Of a stretch of 64,000 nucleotides of DNA, positions 44,114 through 54,535 are shown piece by piece; positions within the stretch are counted from its first letter, which is position 1, and each line of letters starts with the position of its first letter. Origin of the DNA: Vibrio gazogenes (GTDB lineage: Bacteria > Pseudomonadota > Gammaproteobacteria > Enterobacterales > Vibrionaceae); contig NZ_CP018836.1 in NCBI RefSeq assembly GCF_002196515.1, positions 62,001 through 126,000 of the forward strand, in the 5' to 3' direction. Below the pieces are notes generated by a model. It was given only the letters and a program-made list of their open reading frames with translations. It had not been told where the DNA came from and searched no databases. The position numbers were made by a program, and so were the translations under genes.

Positions 44114-45028
44114 TTAAGACTTCAGATGTTGACGGAGTTCGTGAATATGTGCTGCCCCGATGCCACAGCAGCCACCGATCAGTGAGGCCCCCTGACGACA
44201 CCATTTTTCTGCCCACGTGACATAAGCCGGCGGTGTCATATCTGCTCTGATTTCGTCAATCTCTTCATTGGCTGCCGCATCTTTTTTCTGCGGGGCAAAT
44301 GCATTGGCATAGGCACCAAGCTGAATGTGGCTTTTGCCGAGTTCAGCCAGCGTGTGGCGCGCTACATCAATCGCATCTTCGATTGTTTCCGGCTGGCAGC
44401 AGTTGAACAGAATTGCCTGAACATCCTGCTCGGCCATGGCCTGTACCGCTTGCGCTACGGTTTCACCGGAACGAATCGCTGGCTGTTCGACAGGCTCTGC
44501 ATCTTCCAATGTAAACGAAACCCAGACTGGTTTTGCCTGGTCGCTGAAACGGTCAATTGATGCTTTGATCGCTGTTGCTTCAGCAATCAGGCTTTGGGTT
44601 TCGATCATCCAAAAATCAACAAAAGCGTCGAGTCCTTGAATGAGTGGTGCTGCGATTTCATCTACCCGATTCGCTTCATATAAATCAGGGCGATAAGAGC
44701 CGAATAACGGTGGAAGAGAGCCGGCCACGCGGGCGTGAGTTTGTGTCGCCTCAACAGCCTGACGCGCCATTTGTCCGGCTTTTTGTGCCAGTGTCAGCGC
44801 TTCATGGTTAAATCGGGTTTCACCGATATGAAAGGGCACTAAGGCGTAGCTGTTAGTGGTAATCACTTCTGAGCCACTACGGATAAAGACTTCATGTGCC
44901 TGTTGGACAATCTCCGGTGTTTCAATCAAAGCAAGGGCAGACCATTCGGGTTGGCGAAAGGGCGCTCCGAGACGTTCCAGCTCTCGGCTCATTCCGCCGT
45001 CGAGGATGGTGACTTGATGTTCTGACAT
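44114..45028 (-). CDS. homocysteine S-methyltransferase family protein
   Basis: 304 aa TIM-barrel of the MmuM/BHMT family, which moves a methyl group from S-methylmethionine or similar donors to homocysteine. N-terminus VTILDGGMSRELERLGAPF and zinc-binding cysteines in LFNCCQPE and GGCCGIGAAHI are conserved. RBS AGGTATCTC is weak. Donor specificity cannot be read from sequence. Confidence 0.85.
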   Translation of the reverse strand: MSEHQVTILDGGMSRELERLGAPFRQPEWSALALIETPEIVQQAHEVFIRSGSEVITTNSYALVPFHIGETRFNHEALTLAQKAGQMARQAVEATQTHARVAGSLPPLFGSYRPDLYEANRVDEIAAPLIQGLDAFVDFWMIETQSLIAEATAIKASIDRFSDQAKPVWVSFTLEDAEPVEQPAIRSGETVAQAVQAMAEQDVQAILFNCCQPETIEDAIDVARHTLAELGKSHIQLGAYANAFAPQKKDAAANEEIDEIRADMTPPAYVTWAEKWCRQGASLIGGCCGIGAAHIHELRQHLKS

Positions 45029-45265
45029 GAGATACCTCTGTATTGATTACTGTCCAAGAAAAGTTTAATGCACGTCTAGCAGTGTAGATGTCCGTGAGCA
45101 GTTTAGCGTAATCGGGTCGGGATGCAATAGATTCTGTGATTTTCCGGTTTTGGCGTAAAGAGAATGAATTCTAGAAAGTTGATATGTATCAAGGTATAAA
45201 CTTTGCCATATTTTAGCCATAGCATATAGTTTCTTAAGGGGATCGATCACTATCTAAGGAAAGGT

Positions 45266-45793
45266 ATGGCTGCAACAGAACAGGAAGTATCATTCGATCG
45301 GAGTGAACTGATCATTACCAAAACCGATCTGCAAGGCAAAATCACCTATGCCAACCGGACATTCATGCGCGTTGCAAACTACGCAGAAGCTGAGTTACTT
45401 GGTCAAGATCATAATCTGATCCGTCATCCTTCCATGCCGCGAGGTGTCTTTTATGGTTTATGGCACGCTTTAAAATCAGGAGAAGAGTTTTTTGGTTTTG
45501 TGAAAAACTATACCTCAGATAAAAATTACTACTGGGTGTTTGCCAATATTACGCCTGATCGAATTGGTGGTGATGTCGCGGGTTTTTACTCAGTACGTCG
45601 GGTCGCGCCTAAAGGTGCGGTGCAAATGATAGAAGGAATTTATCAGAAAATGCGCGAAATGGAGCAGACAACCGAAAGACAACAAGCTCCTGAAGCCTCG
45701 TGGCAGTGGATGGTTAACTTAATCCATCAGCAACATCAGATGGGATATGAAGAGTACATCATCGACCTTTACCAGAAACATCGTTCAGATTAA
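45266..45793 (+). CDS. Aer-like PAS-domain protein
   Basis: 175 aa single PAS domain of the Aer type (TDLQGKITYANRTFMRVANY, LIRHPSMPRGVFYGLWHALK, YYWVFANITPD). Such domains bind FAD or heme and sense redox or oxygen. No signalling domain of its own; the CZB chemoreceptor starts 10 bp downstream, so the two probably work together as a split Aer. AAGGAAAGG ribosome site. Confidence 0.88.
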   Translation: MAATEQEVSFDRSELIITKTDLQGKITYANRTFMRVANYAEAELLGQDHNLIRHPSMPRGVFYGLWHALKSGEEFFGFVKNYTSDKNYYWVFANITPDRIGGDVAGFYSVRRVAPKGAVQMIEGIYQKMREMEQTTERQQAPEASWQWMVNLIHQQHQMGYEEYIIDLYQKHRSD

Positions 45794-45802
45794 AAGGAGT
45801 GA

Positions 45803-47287
45803 ATGATGCGTAGTACGAGTCAGGTCAGTCATAATATTTTATTTCTGCGTCAGAAATTTTTGATTATCTGTTCAGTGTTCACCATCGTTATTATTGGATT
45901 ATCGATTGCCAATGTTTTCGATCACGGTTTTAACTATTTCAATGTTCTCTTACCATTATTTACCATTGTCTTTTCGGCTTATGCTTATTGGGATCAGTTG
46001 CAGCCCTTAATGGTGCTGAACCGGATTCGTGATGCTTTGAATGATGCCAGAAAAGGCAATGTTCATATTCGAATTACCGATACCAAAGGGCTGGGAGAAG
46101 TCGGCCATGTCGCATGGGCGTTGAATGACTTTCTCGATATTGTTGAGACAAACTTTAAAGAGTTGTCGAATACTTTTCAGCGTACAAGTCACGGTGAGTT
46201 TTACCGGCGCGGATTGGTAGACGGTATGCCGGGTGAGTTTGCTGAAACGATGCGCAGTATCAATGAAGCCATTGAATCGATGCAGCAAGCACATGTGTTT
46301 TCGCGGAAAAACCGCTTAAAAAGTGAATTGCATCACCTCAATACAACCAACTTGATCGTTAATCTAAAAAATAATCAGGAAGAATTGGTAACGTTATCGA
46401 ATCAGATGGATGATGTACTGATCATTGCGACAGAGAGCCGCGATGGTGCGGAACAGAGTCGTGAAGTGGTGGGAGATATCCGTCATGCGCTTGATGATGT
46501 GAATGCCCGGATGGTAACAATGGAACAAACGGCACAAATCTTGGGTAAAGAAAGCACTCGAATTGCGGATATGATCAAAGTCATTAGCGGGATTGCCGAA
46601 CAGACGAATTTACTGGCCTTAAATGCTGCCATTGAAGCTGCCCGGGCTGGTGAGGTCGGACGTGGTTTTGCCGTGGTTGCCGATGAAGTCCGTTCACTGG
46701 CTGATCGCACCAGACGCTCAACCGCGGATATCAGTGAGATTATTAACTCGCTGACGGGGCCGATTGAAGAGATGGTGTCCCAGACTCTGGCCGTCGGGCA
46801 ACAGATGAAAAGTGTCGGGGATGAAGTGACTAATTTTCATAGTAACTTTGACAAGGTTGCCAATGCATCACAGCAGACCATTTCTTTAATGAATCAGGCC
46901 AAAGACTGCTCTTTTGCATCGCTGATTAAACTGGATCATGTCATTTATAAACAAAATGGCTATATCGCGCTGGAATCAAACGGAGAAGGTACTGAAGCTA
47001 AAGAAGTGCAGGTTGATCATTTCAATTGCCGAATGGGGAAATGGTATTACGAAGGTGAAGGTCGTGAGGCGTTCAGTCAGACAACGGCCTATCGCCGTTT
47101 AGAAGAACACCATCAAGCTGTGCATCAAAACATGCAGCAAGCACTGGTATTAGTGCGTGAAGACTGGCTAACCGATGATGATGCTTTGAAGCGTTTGATT
47201 GCTGTGGTTGATCAAGCCGAGCGAGCCAGTAATCGCGTGATCGAATATATTTCTGAAATGGTTAGAGAAAAATACCATCATCAATAG
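45803..47287 (+). CDS. chemoreceptor with C-terminal CZB zinc-binding domain
   Basis: 494 aa. Two membrane helices at ~18-60 with little periplasmic loop, HAMP-like region, MCP signalling hairpin ([20 protein letters not shown]) and a CZB domain ([40 protein letters not shown]) with the typical His/Cys zinc ligands. CZB domains modulate signalling in response to zinc or hypochlorite. Co-operon with the PAS protein. Confidence 0.92.
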   Translation: MMRSTSQVSHNILFLRQKFLIICSVFTIVIIGLSIANVFDHGFNYFNVLLPLFTIVFSAYAYWDQLQPLMVLNRIRDALNDARKGNVHIRITDTKGLGEVGHVAWALNDFLDIVETNFKELSNTFQRTSHGEFYRRGLVDGMPGEFAETMRSINEAIESMQQAHVFSRKNRLKSELHHLNTTNLIVNLKNNQEELVTLSNQMDDVLIIATESRDGAEQSREVVGDIRHALDDVNARMVTMEQTAQILGKESTRIADMIKVISGIAEQTNLLALNAAIEAARAGEVGRGFAVVADEVRSLADRTRRSTADISEIINSLTGPIEEMVSQTLAVGQQMKSVGDEVTNFHSNFDKVANASQQTISLMNQAKDCSFASLIKLDHVIYKQNGYIALESNGEGTEAKEVQVDHFNCRMGKWYYEGEGREAFSQTTAYRRLEEHHQAVHQNMQQALVLVREDWLTDDDALKRLIAVVDQAERASNRVIEYISEMVREKYHHQ

Positions 47288-47331
47288 CGGATGTTGCGTG
47301 AGTCCGCTGTCGTATTGCCATATGATATAAA

Positions 47332-47363
47332 AACAAGAAAGACCCGACCGGGTCTTTCTTGTT
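47332..47363. terminator. strong bidirectional terminator
   Basis: AACAAGAAAGACCCG / CGGGTCTTTCTTGTT with an AC centre: a perfect stem with A-rich and T-rich arms between convergent genes. Confidence 0.9.
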
Positions 47364-47454
47364 ATTTGTCTCTGGTTGTCGATGTTACTCTGCCTGCTGA
47401 GCATCCGTCTGCGGCATATGAACAGAGACGACAAACATGGTATGAAAATACCCA

Positions 47455-48675
47455 TTAGTGGACTTTATTTAAATCAACCAGTGGTTTTCTCACCCGTTTG
47501 ACGCTGTGCTTGCCCTGAATGTCTGCCACGGTGGCTAAAGCCTGTTTCACTTCTCCGCTGTTCCGTAAAACGGTGTAGGTCACGTCAAAATGTTTGGATG
47601 CACCCGCCTCAATTTTAGGCACTAACCCCAGCGGACGTTGATACTTGGTGTTATACGCATAACTGGTACCCGGTTCGATCCCAGTAACATAGCCTTGTTG
47701 CAATGTATCGGTGTTTTTCCAGATGGTCAGCACCGGCAGTTGTTTGATGTTATATCCAACCGAGACACCCAGATCACCAGCCTGATTATGCAGCACAGCC
47801 AGCGTATTGCCCTGTTGATCTCCGATTGGCTTCAAATTATAAACCATCTCATCATAGCCTTTGGTTGGGCCAAGGTAGGTTTGCCAGTCTTTCAGACCTT
47901 TTCTCGCATAATCGTTGAAAGGCGAAATTTCACTGGCGGCCGCAGTAATTTTGGCACCTTTTTCAAGAATCGGACGACCAAAGTTAGAGTGGTAAATGAT
48001 CTGATATTCATCTGCATAATCGGCTTTATTGGTCAGCGTGTCATGGACGGCGAACTGGTTGCTGCCGGGGGTCACTGAGAATGACGTGAGCGTGACTAAC
48101 GCCGCTTTTTTAAAGGTTCTTTCAGAGACTTCACCTTCGACAGTAATGGTATAAGGCGGTTGATCGTCAATGGTCACTTTGACTGTCGAAGCCGGGGTAT
48201 TTTGCAGGCGGCCATGCAAACTGAGTAACTGGCCGTTATCATCGACACCCGGGTGACCGGTCCATTCATAACCGCAGCGCACCATCATCTCATTGAAACC
48301 ATCTAACCAGCCCAGCCCGTTGCGGCTTTCCAGATCGATAAAGGCAGGGTTGACGATTTCTTTGACCGGAGAATCCCAGCCGAGAATACGTTTGCCATCT
48401 TTTTTAACGTTGAATATCCCCATCCCACGGGTAGGCACTAAGGTAATTTCCAGTTCACCGTTGTTAATCACTAAAGTCTCGACCCCCATCTGTTTACCGC
48501 CATGTAACTGACGTTTTTCGATGGAGAAGGGTTGCTGAATCCCCAAGTCTTTATTGGTGACTTTCCACGCACCGACATCAATGTTGGCAGTGGCATCAGT
48601 CAGCACATATTGTGCAGCATTCACCAGACCGGGGGCAGCGATAAGTAGGGCAGCGACGAGAGGTTTAATCTTCAT
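47455..48675 (-). CDS. periplasmic DUF4432 aldose-1-epimerase-like protein
   Basis: 406 aa. Signal peptide (PLVAALLIAAPGLVNA) followed by a DUF4432 galactose-mutarotase-like fold (VPTRGMGIFNVKKDGKRILG, GLGWLDGFNEMMVRCGYEWT, LHGRLQNTPAS, YHSNFGRPIL). The His and Glu usually used in sugar ring opening are in the regions LHGR and GIEPGTSY. Probably acts on a periplasmic sugar; substrate unknown. Monocistronic. Confidence 0.85.
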   Translation of the reverse strand: MKIKPLVAALLIAAPGLVNAAQYVLTDATANIDVGAWKVTNKDLGIQQPFSIEKRQLHGGKQMGVETLVINNGELEITLVPTRGMGIFNVKKDGKRILGWDSPVKEIVNPAFIDLESRNGLGWLDGFNEMMVRCGYEWTGHPGVDDNGQLLSLHGRLQNTPASTVKVTIDDQPPYTITVEGEVSERTFKKAALVTLTSFSVTPGSNQFAVHDTLTNKADYADEYQIIYHSNFGRPILEKGAKITAAASEISPFNDYARKGLKDWQTYLGPTKGYDEMVYNLKPIGDQQGNTLAVLHNQAGDLGVSVGYNIKQLPVLTIWKNTDTLQQGYVTGIEPGTSYAYNTKYQRPLGLVPKIEAGASKHFDVTYTVLRNSGEVKQALATVADIQGKHSVKRVRKPLVDLNKVH

Positions 48676-48919
48676 GACGTTTGATTCCTTGTTAGTGAGT
48701 TTGATTTATTGTTTTACTGAATCGATTCAGCTAATAAAATACAAACTCATCATTCAGGATCAAATGCAAATCGGTGAAGGTGTGAGCTAATGCTGATGTT
48801 TGACAGTATGCGGACTGATTTCTGATTGATGAATCACGTTCAGCTGTTGGGGGGATTATTGAGCGGTTTTTTGTGCTCACAATAAGATGAGTGAGAATGG
48901 TAGTTGTGGTTTCGTGTCC

Positions 48920-49804
48920 TCAAGCCCCGTTAATCCGCGCTAAACAAACCCGTTCTGCCAGTGTTCTCAATTGTTGCACTCTCCCTTCAAGATAAGCCAG
49001 TTCTTCTGCGGTGATTTCATAATGCTCTGAATAACGGGCTTCGATATAGGCGCGCTGCAGGCGGCGGAAACAGCGACGGTGGAATTTATTGTCGAGTGGG
49101 AAAATCGCCTTAAACTCTGGCTCGATTTGCGCGCACAGTTTACTCAGCTTTTCGATATTGTGGGATTTGGGTAAGTAGTTGGTACATGTGAGTAATACAC
49201 AAGCGAGGAATCTTTCCGTGGCTTGATGTAAATCGAAAGCCGCAAGGTTAATCATGTCGTCTTCTGATTGATGGTAATGGTATGTTTTCACATAATCACG
49301 ACCCGCTTTTAACCACTGTGTATAATGCTTGCGCGCAATTTCCCGTTTCTCAGCCTCGGTTAAATCTCCCGGCTCAATCAGCGGTTTCGGTGTTGCGGCA
49401 AACAGTTCAATCCCTTCTTCACGGATATCCTTAAAAAAATAGTGACCTTGTTGCAATCGTTCATTCACTTCCTGCAAATCATGAACAATCAAACCAAGCG
49501 GTGCCGATTTCACTTTGCGATCAATTTGCTCTTCCGCCCGCTGCCAGACCACATAATCTTCCACCAAGGCGGCTTTGTTGACGATCACCAGAACATCGTA
49601 ATCGCTGATGTAACCATTGACCGGATCGCTGACCCAGTTCCCTTTGGCATGGCTACCGAACAGAATGATTTTCAGGATGCGAAACTCGCTTTTACTCCCC
49701 GTTTTACCTTCGAGATAATCGTCCAGCGTATCACGCAGAATGGTCGAGATCGTCGCAAGCTCTTGCTGTTTAAATTCAGGCAGGTGATCGAGAGATGTTT
49801 TCAT
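48920..49804 (-). CDS. MNT nucleotidyltransferase - HEPN fusion
   Basis: 294 aa. N-terminal minimal nucleotidyltransferase (FGSHAKGNW then SDYDVLVIV, the GSx..DxD pattern). A C-terminal HEPN domain (HYTQWLKAGRDYV, AAFDLHQATERFLACVLL, RRLQRAYIEARYSEHYEI) completes it. MNT and HEPN proteins usually form two-gene toxin-antitoxin pairs; here they are fused. The catalytic RX4-6H of HEPN RNases is only partly present (RYSEH), so RNase activity is uncertain. It lies at the edge of the cassette array but has no attC. Confidence 0.85.
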   Translation of the reverse strand: MKTSLDHLPEFKQQELATISTILRDTLDDYLEGKTGSKSEFRILKIILFGSHAKGNWVSDPVNGYISDYDVLVIVNKAALVEDYVVWQRAEEQIDRKVKSAPLGLIVHDLQEVNERLQQGHYFFKDIREEGIELFAATPKPLIEPGDLTEAEKREIARKHYTQWLKAGRDYVKTYHYHQSEDDMINLAAFDLHQATERFLACVLLTCTNYLPKSHNIEKLSKLCAQIEPEFKAIFPLDNKFHRRCFRRLQRAYIEARYSEHYEITAEELAYLEGRVQQLRTLAERVCLARINGA

Positions 49805-50025
49805 AAAACGTGCTTCGCTTTGGTGGACAACATAGCTATAGCATAAAAGAAGCGTTCAGTAAAAAACACTGTTTATCATGGTATTAGCATTGTGGGCGGA
49901 TAAAATGCGACGCGGTTCTTTTTTATTTCTGTCCCCGATGACTCCTTTGTTGTCTAAAGCCGAGAACCGTTATTTTGTCAATTGAAGCGATTTGTTTTAC
50001 CGTCATTGCTGACACTAATTCTTAA

Positions 50026-50490
50026 TTATCTATTCGCCTCAAGTACCATTCTTGTTTCTCTGTACAGCTTACCTTTGTGCTCGTACTCAAAATTATCCTG
50101 TCGTTTAAAACCGAATGATTCATACAAGTGAATAGCGATTTCGTTCTCTAATTCTGCACTGGTATACAGTCTAACATTGCCGAATTTTGCATTAAAAAAC
50201 GCCAAGAACACTTTAAGTGATTCTTTTCCGTATCCCTTTCCTTGGTATTCACTACCAATCATAAACCGACTCATTGACCACCCATTAATTTCTTTATCGA
50301 AATCAAAGAGAATAAAGCCAATGAATTTCTCGTCATCATAGATGCCCAAGGGATACAAATGTGGCTCATATGCTGCTTCGACCAAAGAAACAATATTAGG
50401 TGCTACGTAATTCTGTTGATCTGAATTAACTTTCAAATCAACACATTCTTGATAATTTGAACGGTCTATTTCTTTTAACAGGATATTCAT
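50026..50490 (-). CDS. GNAT acetyltransferase cassette
   Basis: 154 aa, resembling diamine (spermidine-type) N-acetyltransferases: MSRFMIGSEYQGKGYGKESL contains the acetyl-CoA loop and IAIHLYESFGFKRQDNFEYE the C-terminal motif. AT-rich compared with the flanking chromosome. Leftmost recognisable gene of the cassette array. Confidence 0.8.
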   Translation of the reverse strand: MNILLKEIDRSNYQECVDLKVNSDQQNYVAPNIVSLVEAAYEPHLYPLGIYDDEKFIGFILFDFDKEINGWSMSRFMIGSEYQGKGYGKESLKVFLAFFNAKFGNVRLYTSAELENEIAIHLYESFGFKRQDNFEYEHKGKLYRETRMVLEANR

Positions 50491-50549
50491 TCTCTACTTC
50501 TATTTTGAATAATTGGGTAATACTCGACCACAGGCTGTAGACCATAGCA

Positions 50550-50598
50550 GGGGCGGCAAAAAGTGAAGCGAGGAACGAGCGTAGCTTTTTGACGTCCC
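50550..50598. repeat. attC-like hairpin, degenerate
   Basis: Imperfect palindrome pairing GGGCGGCAAAAAG with CTTTTTGACGTCCC, with unpaired bases as in folded attC sites. Flanking R sequences are not canonical. Lies just after the DUF4177 stop. Confidence 0.45.
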
Positions 50599-50618
50599 TT
50601 GACTGTGATGATGATGCA

Positions 50619-50807
50619 CTACTCTTTAACGTATACGGCCAAATATGTAGTAGTGCCTTGCCCTATACCCAAACAACCTGGTTGTGACACTTGAAACACC
50701 GAATGGAATTTATACCCTTCTGATGACCTAGACTCTAATAGTTTTTCAAAATTCGCAATTGCCTTATTTGAAAACTCTGCCCCAATTGATTCGACTTTAT
50801 ATTTCAT
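50619..50807 (-). CDS. DUF4177-like small protein
   Basis: 62 aa. MKYKVESIGAEFSN, ANFEKLLESRSSEGYKFHSV and the final AVYVKE match the DUF4177 pattern. Its ATG overlaps the stop of the YidD-like gene (TAATG), so the two are translationally coupled in one cassette. Function unknown. Confidence 0.6.
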   Translation of the reverse strand: MKYKVESIGAEFSNKAIANFEKLLESRSSEGYKFHSVFQVSQPGCLGIGQGTTTYLAVYVKE

Positions 50808-51151
50808 TACTTTTTCTCCATGTTGATATTAGTAAGATCAATGCCACCGTTTCCGCTTTTGCATCTGTTAAGTCGCTTAATAGTTAAAAACAGACCTTTT
50901 AATACTCCGTGCTGGCGAATGGCCAACTCACTATAGTGAGAACAGCTTGGCTCGAATACACATCTTGCCCTCAAAGAGGCTGGCGCAATTATTCTATATT
51001 TTCTTAGGAAGAGAATAGCCCACCTCTTGAGCCCTTTTTTCGTTGGTAACGGTAAAGAAGCAATTTCAGTATCAAGAGCAGTTGTACCTGTAAGTGCTCT
51101 CTCAACACTTGGTCTTAACTTCTCATCGACGTTTATTTCAAAAATATCCAT
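50807..51151 (-). CDS. YidD-like protein in a cassette
   Basis: 114 aa. The C-terminal part contains the YidD signature (ARCVFEPSCSHYSELAIRQH, GLFLTIKRLNRCKSGNGG). YidD assists membrane protein insertion. The N-terminal ~50 residues are extra compared with ordinary YidD. ATG 51151 has GGAAATC upstream; the upstream ATG at 51172 sits inside the attC R' sequence and is less likely. Confidence 0.7.
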   Translation of the reverse strand: MDIFEINVDEKLRPSVERALTGTTALDTEIASLPLPTKKGLKRWAILFLRKYRIIAPASLRARCVFEPSCSHYSELAIRQHGVLKGLFLTIKRLNRCKSGNGGIDLTNINMEKK

Positions 51152-51168
51152 GTGATTTCCATATTTGT

Positions 51169-51201
51169 GCATAACGCTCTTGCTGAACAGCTGTTGGCAA
51201 T
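51169..51201. repeat. short attC-like site
   Basis: On the minus strand TTGCC-AACAGCTGTTCAGCAA-GAGCGTTATG. The GCGTTATG end is a normal R'; the other end is degenerate and the site is very short. Confidence 0.45.
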
Positions 51202-51381
51202 TTACCGATCAACTACCGCTAGAAAGTCTTCTATTGGAATTTCACGGTTTTCAACGGATTTAGAAGACAGCTTGTAATGCGTTTGTTTTTGTAAAGAACC
51301 AAAATCAACAACACTATCAATCAGATCTTGAATAGATACAGAAAAGTCTTCACATACTCTTGCTTGAATAAATGCAACCAT
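51202..51381 (-). CDS. 59-aa cassette protein
   Basis: 59 codons, MVAFIQARVCEDFSVSIQDL to AVVDR, not recognised. A GAGTTGTT region precedes the ATG. It lies between two attC-type sites, so it is a one-gene cassette. The size fits a small antitoxin, but no toxin is adjacent. Confidence 0.55.
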   Translation of the reverse strand: MVAFIQARVCEDFSVSIQDLIDSVVDFGSLQKQTHYKLSSKSVENREIPIEDFLAVVDR

Positions 51382-51406
51382 AACAACTCCTGATTCTCAA
51401 TTGATT

Positions 51407-51509
51407 GCTAACGCCGCGAACAGTGTCGCTTTCACCAATGTTGCAACAACAAAAAACCTTTAAACAATAAACACCCAAACGTTAAGCGTCCATTGATTTA
51501 CCTTGTTAT
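51407..51509. repeat. attC recombination site
   Basis: Minus strand begins CATAACAAGG (R'') overlapping the protease stop codon and ends GCGGCGTTAGC (R'), about 103 bp apart. This is the standard attC arrangement directly after a cassette gene. Confidence 0.75.
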
Positions 51510-52336
51510 GTTTCTGGCTCGAAAATGTGCATTTCAAGACCTATTGGATTTTTGTCTTCTGACTGTTTAATCAATGAAATAACTCTCGGTTTAGAGATAC
51601 CAATAATTCGATTATCTTTTTTATACTCTATACCAATGCCAATAAACCGAAATGAATCATCTAAAGAATCTTTCAATTTTTTACCCTTAGCAAATTGATA
51701 CATAGCACCACCACTCATACCTTCTGGGCTTGGACCTGTTGTAACCTTTCCTTTATATTTAAGTTCTGCATTTTTTCGGTCATATACGCCTGTTATATTT
51801 AAGGCATTCAGACCTTTAAATTTAGAGTCAATGGTAAAGTACTTAGCCGACTTGAAGTACATCTGACCATCTTCCTCCGTAACGTATTGTTGTTTTAAGC
51901 CTTCCGAAGATTTAGAACTATGGACTTTTTTAGCCTTGCACATACTGGATGGGAAACCAGTCCAAGAAAAATGATTTTTTTCAAACCCACTAAGTTTATC
52001 TTCATTTAGATTGAAATAGTTTTTCCCGTCCAGAACTACGTTAAAACAGTCAATGACTATTAAGTCATCATCTTTATAGACTGCGTATGATGAGGCTATT
52101 TCAGTTAGTTGAAAGAACTGACCATCAGTTTGAAAAAAGTAGAACTGATCTAGACTAGAACAGCCATCAAGTGCATGAGCTGCCATGAGAATATAGTGGC
52201 GTCCATTGTATCGAGCTAGCGTTGCAGTAGACGAGAATTGATACCCACCTAATTCATCTTGAATATACAAAGGAATTACAAACCTTTGAGCCTGACGCTC
52301 AAAATCATTTGATTGATATGTAAAATTATTACTCAT
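51506..52336 (-). CDS. trypsin-like serine protease, cassette gene
   Basis: 276 aa with a chymotrypsin-type catalytic triad visible: His in YILMAAHALDG, Asp in YKDDDLIVID, Ser in GMSGGAMYQF. No signal peptide, so it is cytosolic. Cytosolic proteases of this type occur in defence islands and integrons. The stop codon overlaps the attC R''. AT-rich. Its 5' side abuts copy 1 of the 346-bp repeat. Confidence 0.75.
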   Translation of the reverse strand: MSNNFTYQSNDFERQAQRFVIPLYIQDELGGYQFSSTATLARYNGRHYILMAAHALDGCSSLDQFYFFQTDGQFFQLTEIASSYAVYKDDDLIVIDCFNVVLDGKNYFNLNEDKLSGFEKNHFSWTGFPSSMCKAKKVHSSKSSEGLKQQYVTEEDGQMYFKSAKYFTIDSKFKGLNALNITGVYDRKNAELKYKGKVTTGPSPEGMSGGAMYQFAKGKKLKDSLDDSFRFIGIGIEYKKDNRIIGISKPRVISLIKQSEDKNPIGLEMHIFEPET

Positions 52337-52374
52337 TACTATCCCTTAATTTGAGCAAAAACACTTTGAAACAT

Positions 52375-52722
52375 AACAGCTTATTATACAGAACCACTCT
52401 ACGAGAATACTTCTGTATAACTTACCGCTCCTTGATGAGATTTCCATCCTAATTACATGAAAATACAGATAAAATACCAGTAAAAAATATCACTACGTCA
52501 GGAACCATAGTACAACGCTGTCTAATTTGCTCACAAATGATTGACTAACATTCCCACCACCATATATACCTCGGATAAGCGCCATTAGTTCGTGAATAAG
52601 CACTTAAACACAGTAAATATCATTGAATAGGTTGCTGAAAATCGCCAGAAAAAATTGACACAAACATGACATTTTTTGATGCATATAGGTTTTGTACAAA
52701 ATTGCAGCGTTTTGATCATCAG
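52375..52722. repeat. 346-bp duplicated non-coding leader, copy 1
   Basis: About 90% identical to 59253-59598 in the same orientation. The end nearest the cassette carries an inverted repeat TTATACAGAA-N17-TTCTGTATAA and a (A)TAACAG boundary resembling an att core. No ORF. Lies directly upstream of the protease cassette. Confidence 0.85.
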
Positions 52723-52745
52723 GAAATTGTTTTTTTACTACCTCG

Positions 52746-52766
52746 TTCCCACGCTCCGCGTGGGAA
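52746..52766. repeat. REP-like hairpin
   Basis: TTCCCACGC-TCC-GCGTGGGAA, a perfect 9-bp stem of a type scattered in many gammaproteobacterial genomes. The surrounding 52723-53055 stretch holds no gene and looks like mobile-element debris. Confidence 0.65.
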
Positions 52767-52968
52767 TGCATACCTGACTTAGAAGTGGCACGCAAAGTTC
52801 AGCGTTTGTACCACCCCCGGTTATCATCCAGTGCATCATCCGCAATAAGCGATCAGTTTTGGCAGGAAGGCGTACACCCTGAATGAATACAAAGTGATGA
52901 AATGATGCATCAGAAGGTTGAATCGATTCACCAAAACCCTGTTGAAATAGGCTCGGTCGATAAAGTGA

Positions 52969-53280
<312 letters not shown>

Positions 53281-53501
53281 CGATTGACGCCGTACTCGCT
53301 TATGTGGACTCCCTATTTGCAACAACAAATTTTGCTTTATGATATTTGCTTGCTTATGTACGAGTTCTATATGAGGCACTACCTCGACTCAAAGACAATT
53401 TCGTTGCTCAGGGTGCAATCCTTGTTAGCGAGATTAACATCTCAAACGAGTATTCTGCGTCACCTGATTTAATCTTCATTTAGCGTTTTTGATGTTGAAA
53501 A

Positions 53502-54519
53502 TTAAATTGCTTGATAATCGGTACCATTTTTTATTAACGCGAATGCAGCTCTAACATTTTTATTGGCTAATGCTACCGCTGCACACTTTTTACCACGTCT
53601 ATCTATCAGATTTTTTAGCCAGTTTTCTTTGTCTTAGGATGACGTCTATTTACTTGCTGGACAACTGACATTGCCCCCGTAATGAGCAAGCGCCTTAAAC
53701 TGGTATTCTTACGTTTACCTATTGTGCCAAGCTTCACTTTACCACCCGAACTATGCTGTATAGGCGTAGACCAATACATGCGGACACATCTCGACCTTGC
53801 TTAAACTCACCAAATTCTTCGTTAGAAATATTTATATAAAGGTAGATAGCATTTAGAAAACCAATGCCTTCTATTTTTAATAATTTACGACAATCTGGTG
53901 TATTTGATATCCAATCCTCCAAAGCTCGATTATAGCGATTCAGTGTCAGGCTTACATGTTGATATAGCTCTAATGATTGACTCAACATATCTCGAAAAAT
54001 AGAGTTAAATCCATTTTCAGCATCTTCTAAAACTGACTCAATAGATGAAATTAACTGACTTTCACCACGACCTACCGAAATATTAAACTCTCGAAGCAGA
54101 CCACCAAGTTGATTTTTCAGTGCTGTTTTTTGTTTGATACACTGTTCACGCAAATGAAGTATTGCTTGCGCTTGCTGTTGATGCGGTGTTTTACTACTTA
54201 CGAAGTTAATATCAGGTAACAAACTCGCTTGAACTATTGCTAATGCATCATTCTTATCAGTTTTTTGATTTTGACGTATCGCCATCACTCAGCGTGTAGA
54301 TATCAATTTAACCTCATGCCCAACTGAGCGACAATACTGGGCCCAATAATTGGAACCACTGCACGACTCAAACACGACGGTACTCGGCGCTTGTTGAAGT
54401 AAAAACTCACTAAATTGCTGAGGTGTCAGCTCTTTATTGGACTGCACCTTTTTACTTGTGTAAATACACACTTGAATAGCTTTAGTGCCTAAATCAACCC
54501 CGATAACTGTCGTATTCAT
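53502..54519 (-). pseudogene. IS110/IS1111-like transposase, broken
   Basis: About 339 codons in original form. The N-terminal DEDD-type domain starts MNTTVIGVDLGTKAIQVCIY and continues through FESCSGSNYW and DKNDALAIVQ. The C-terminal domain ends NVRAAFALIKNGTDYQAI. An in-frame TGA (near 54289) follows LISTR, and a frameshift near 53735-53760 plus another stop break the reading frame. Upstream it borders the attC remnant of the adjacent GNAT cassette. Confidence 0.8.
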
Positions 54520-54535
54520 CGTTCTCTCCCAGACT

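Noticed and set aside
53284..53472. Plus-strand ORF after the transposase fragment
   Set aside because: No family resemblance and no ribosome site; IS debris.
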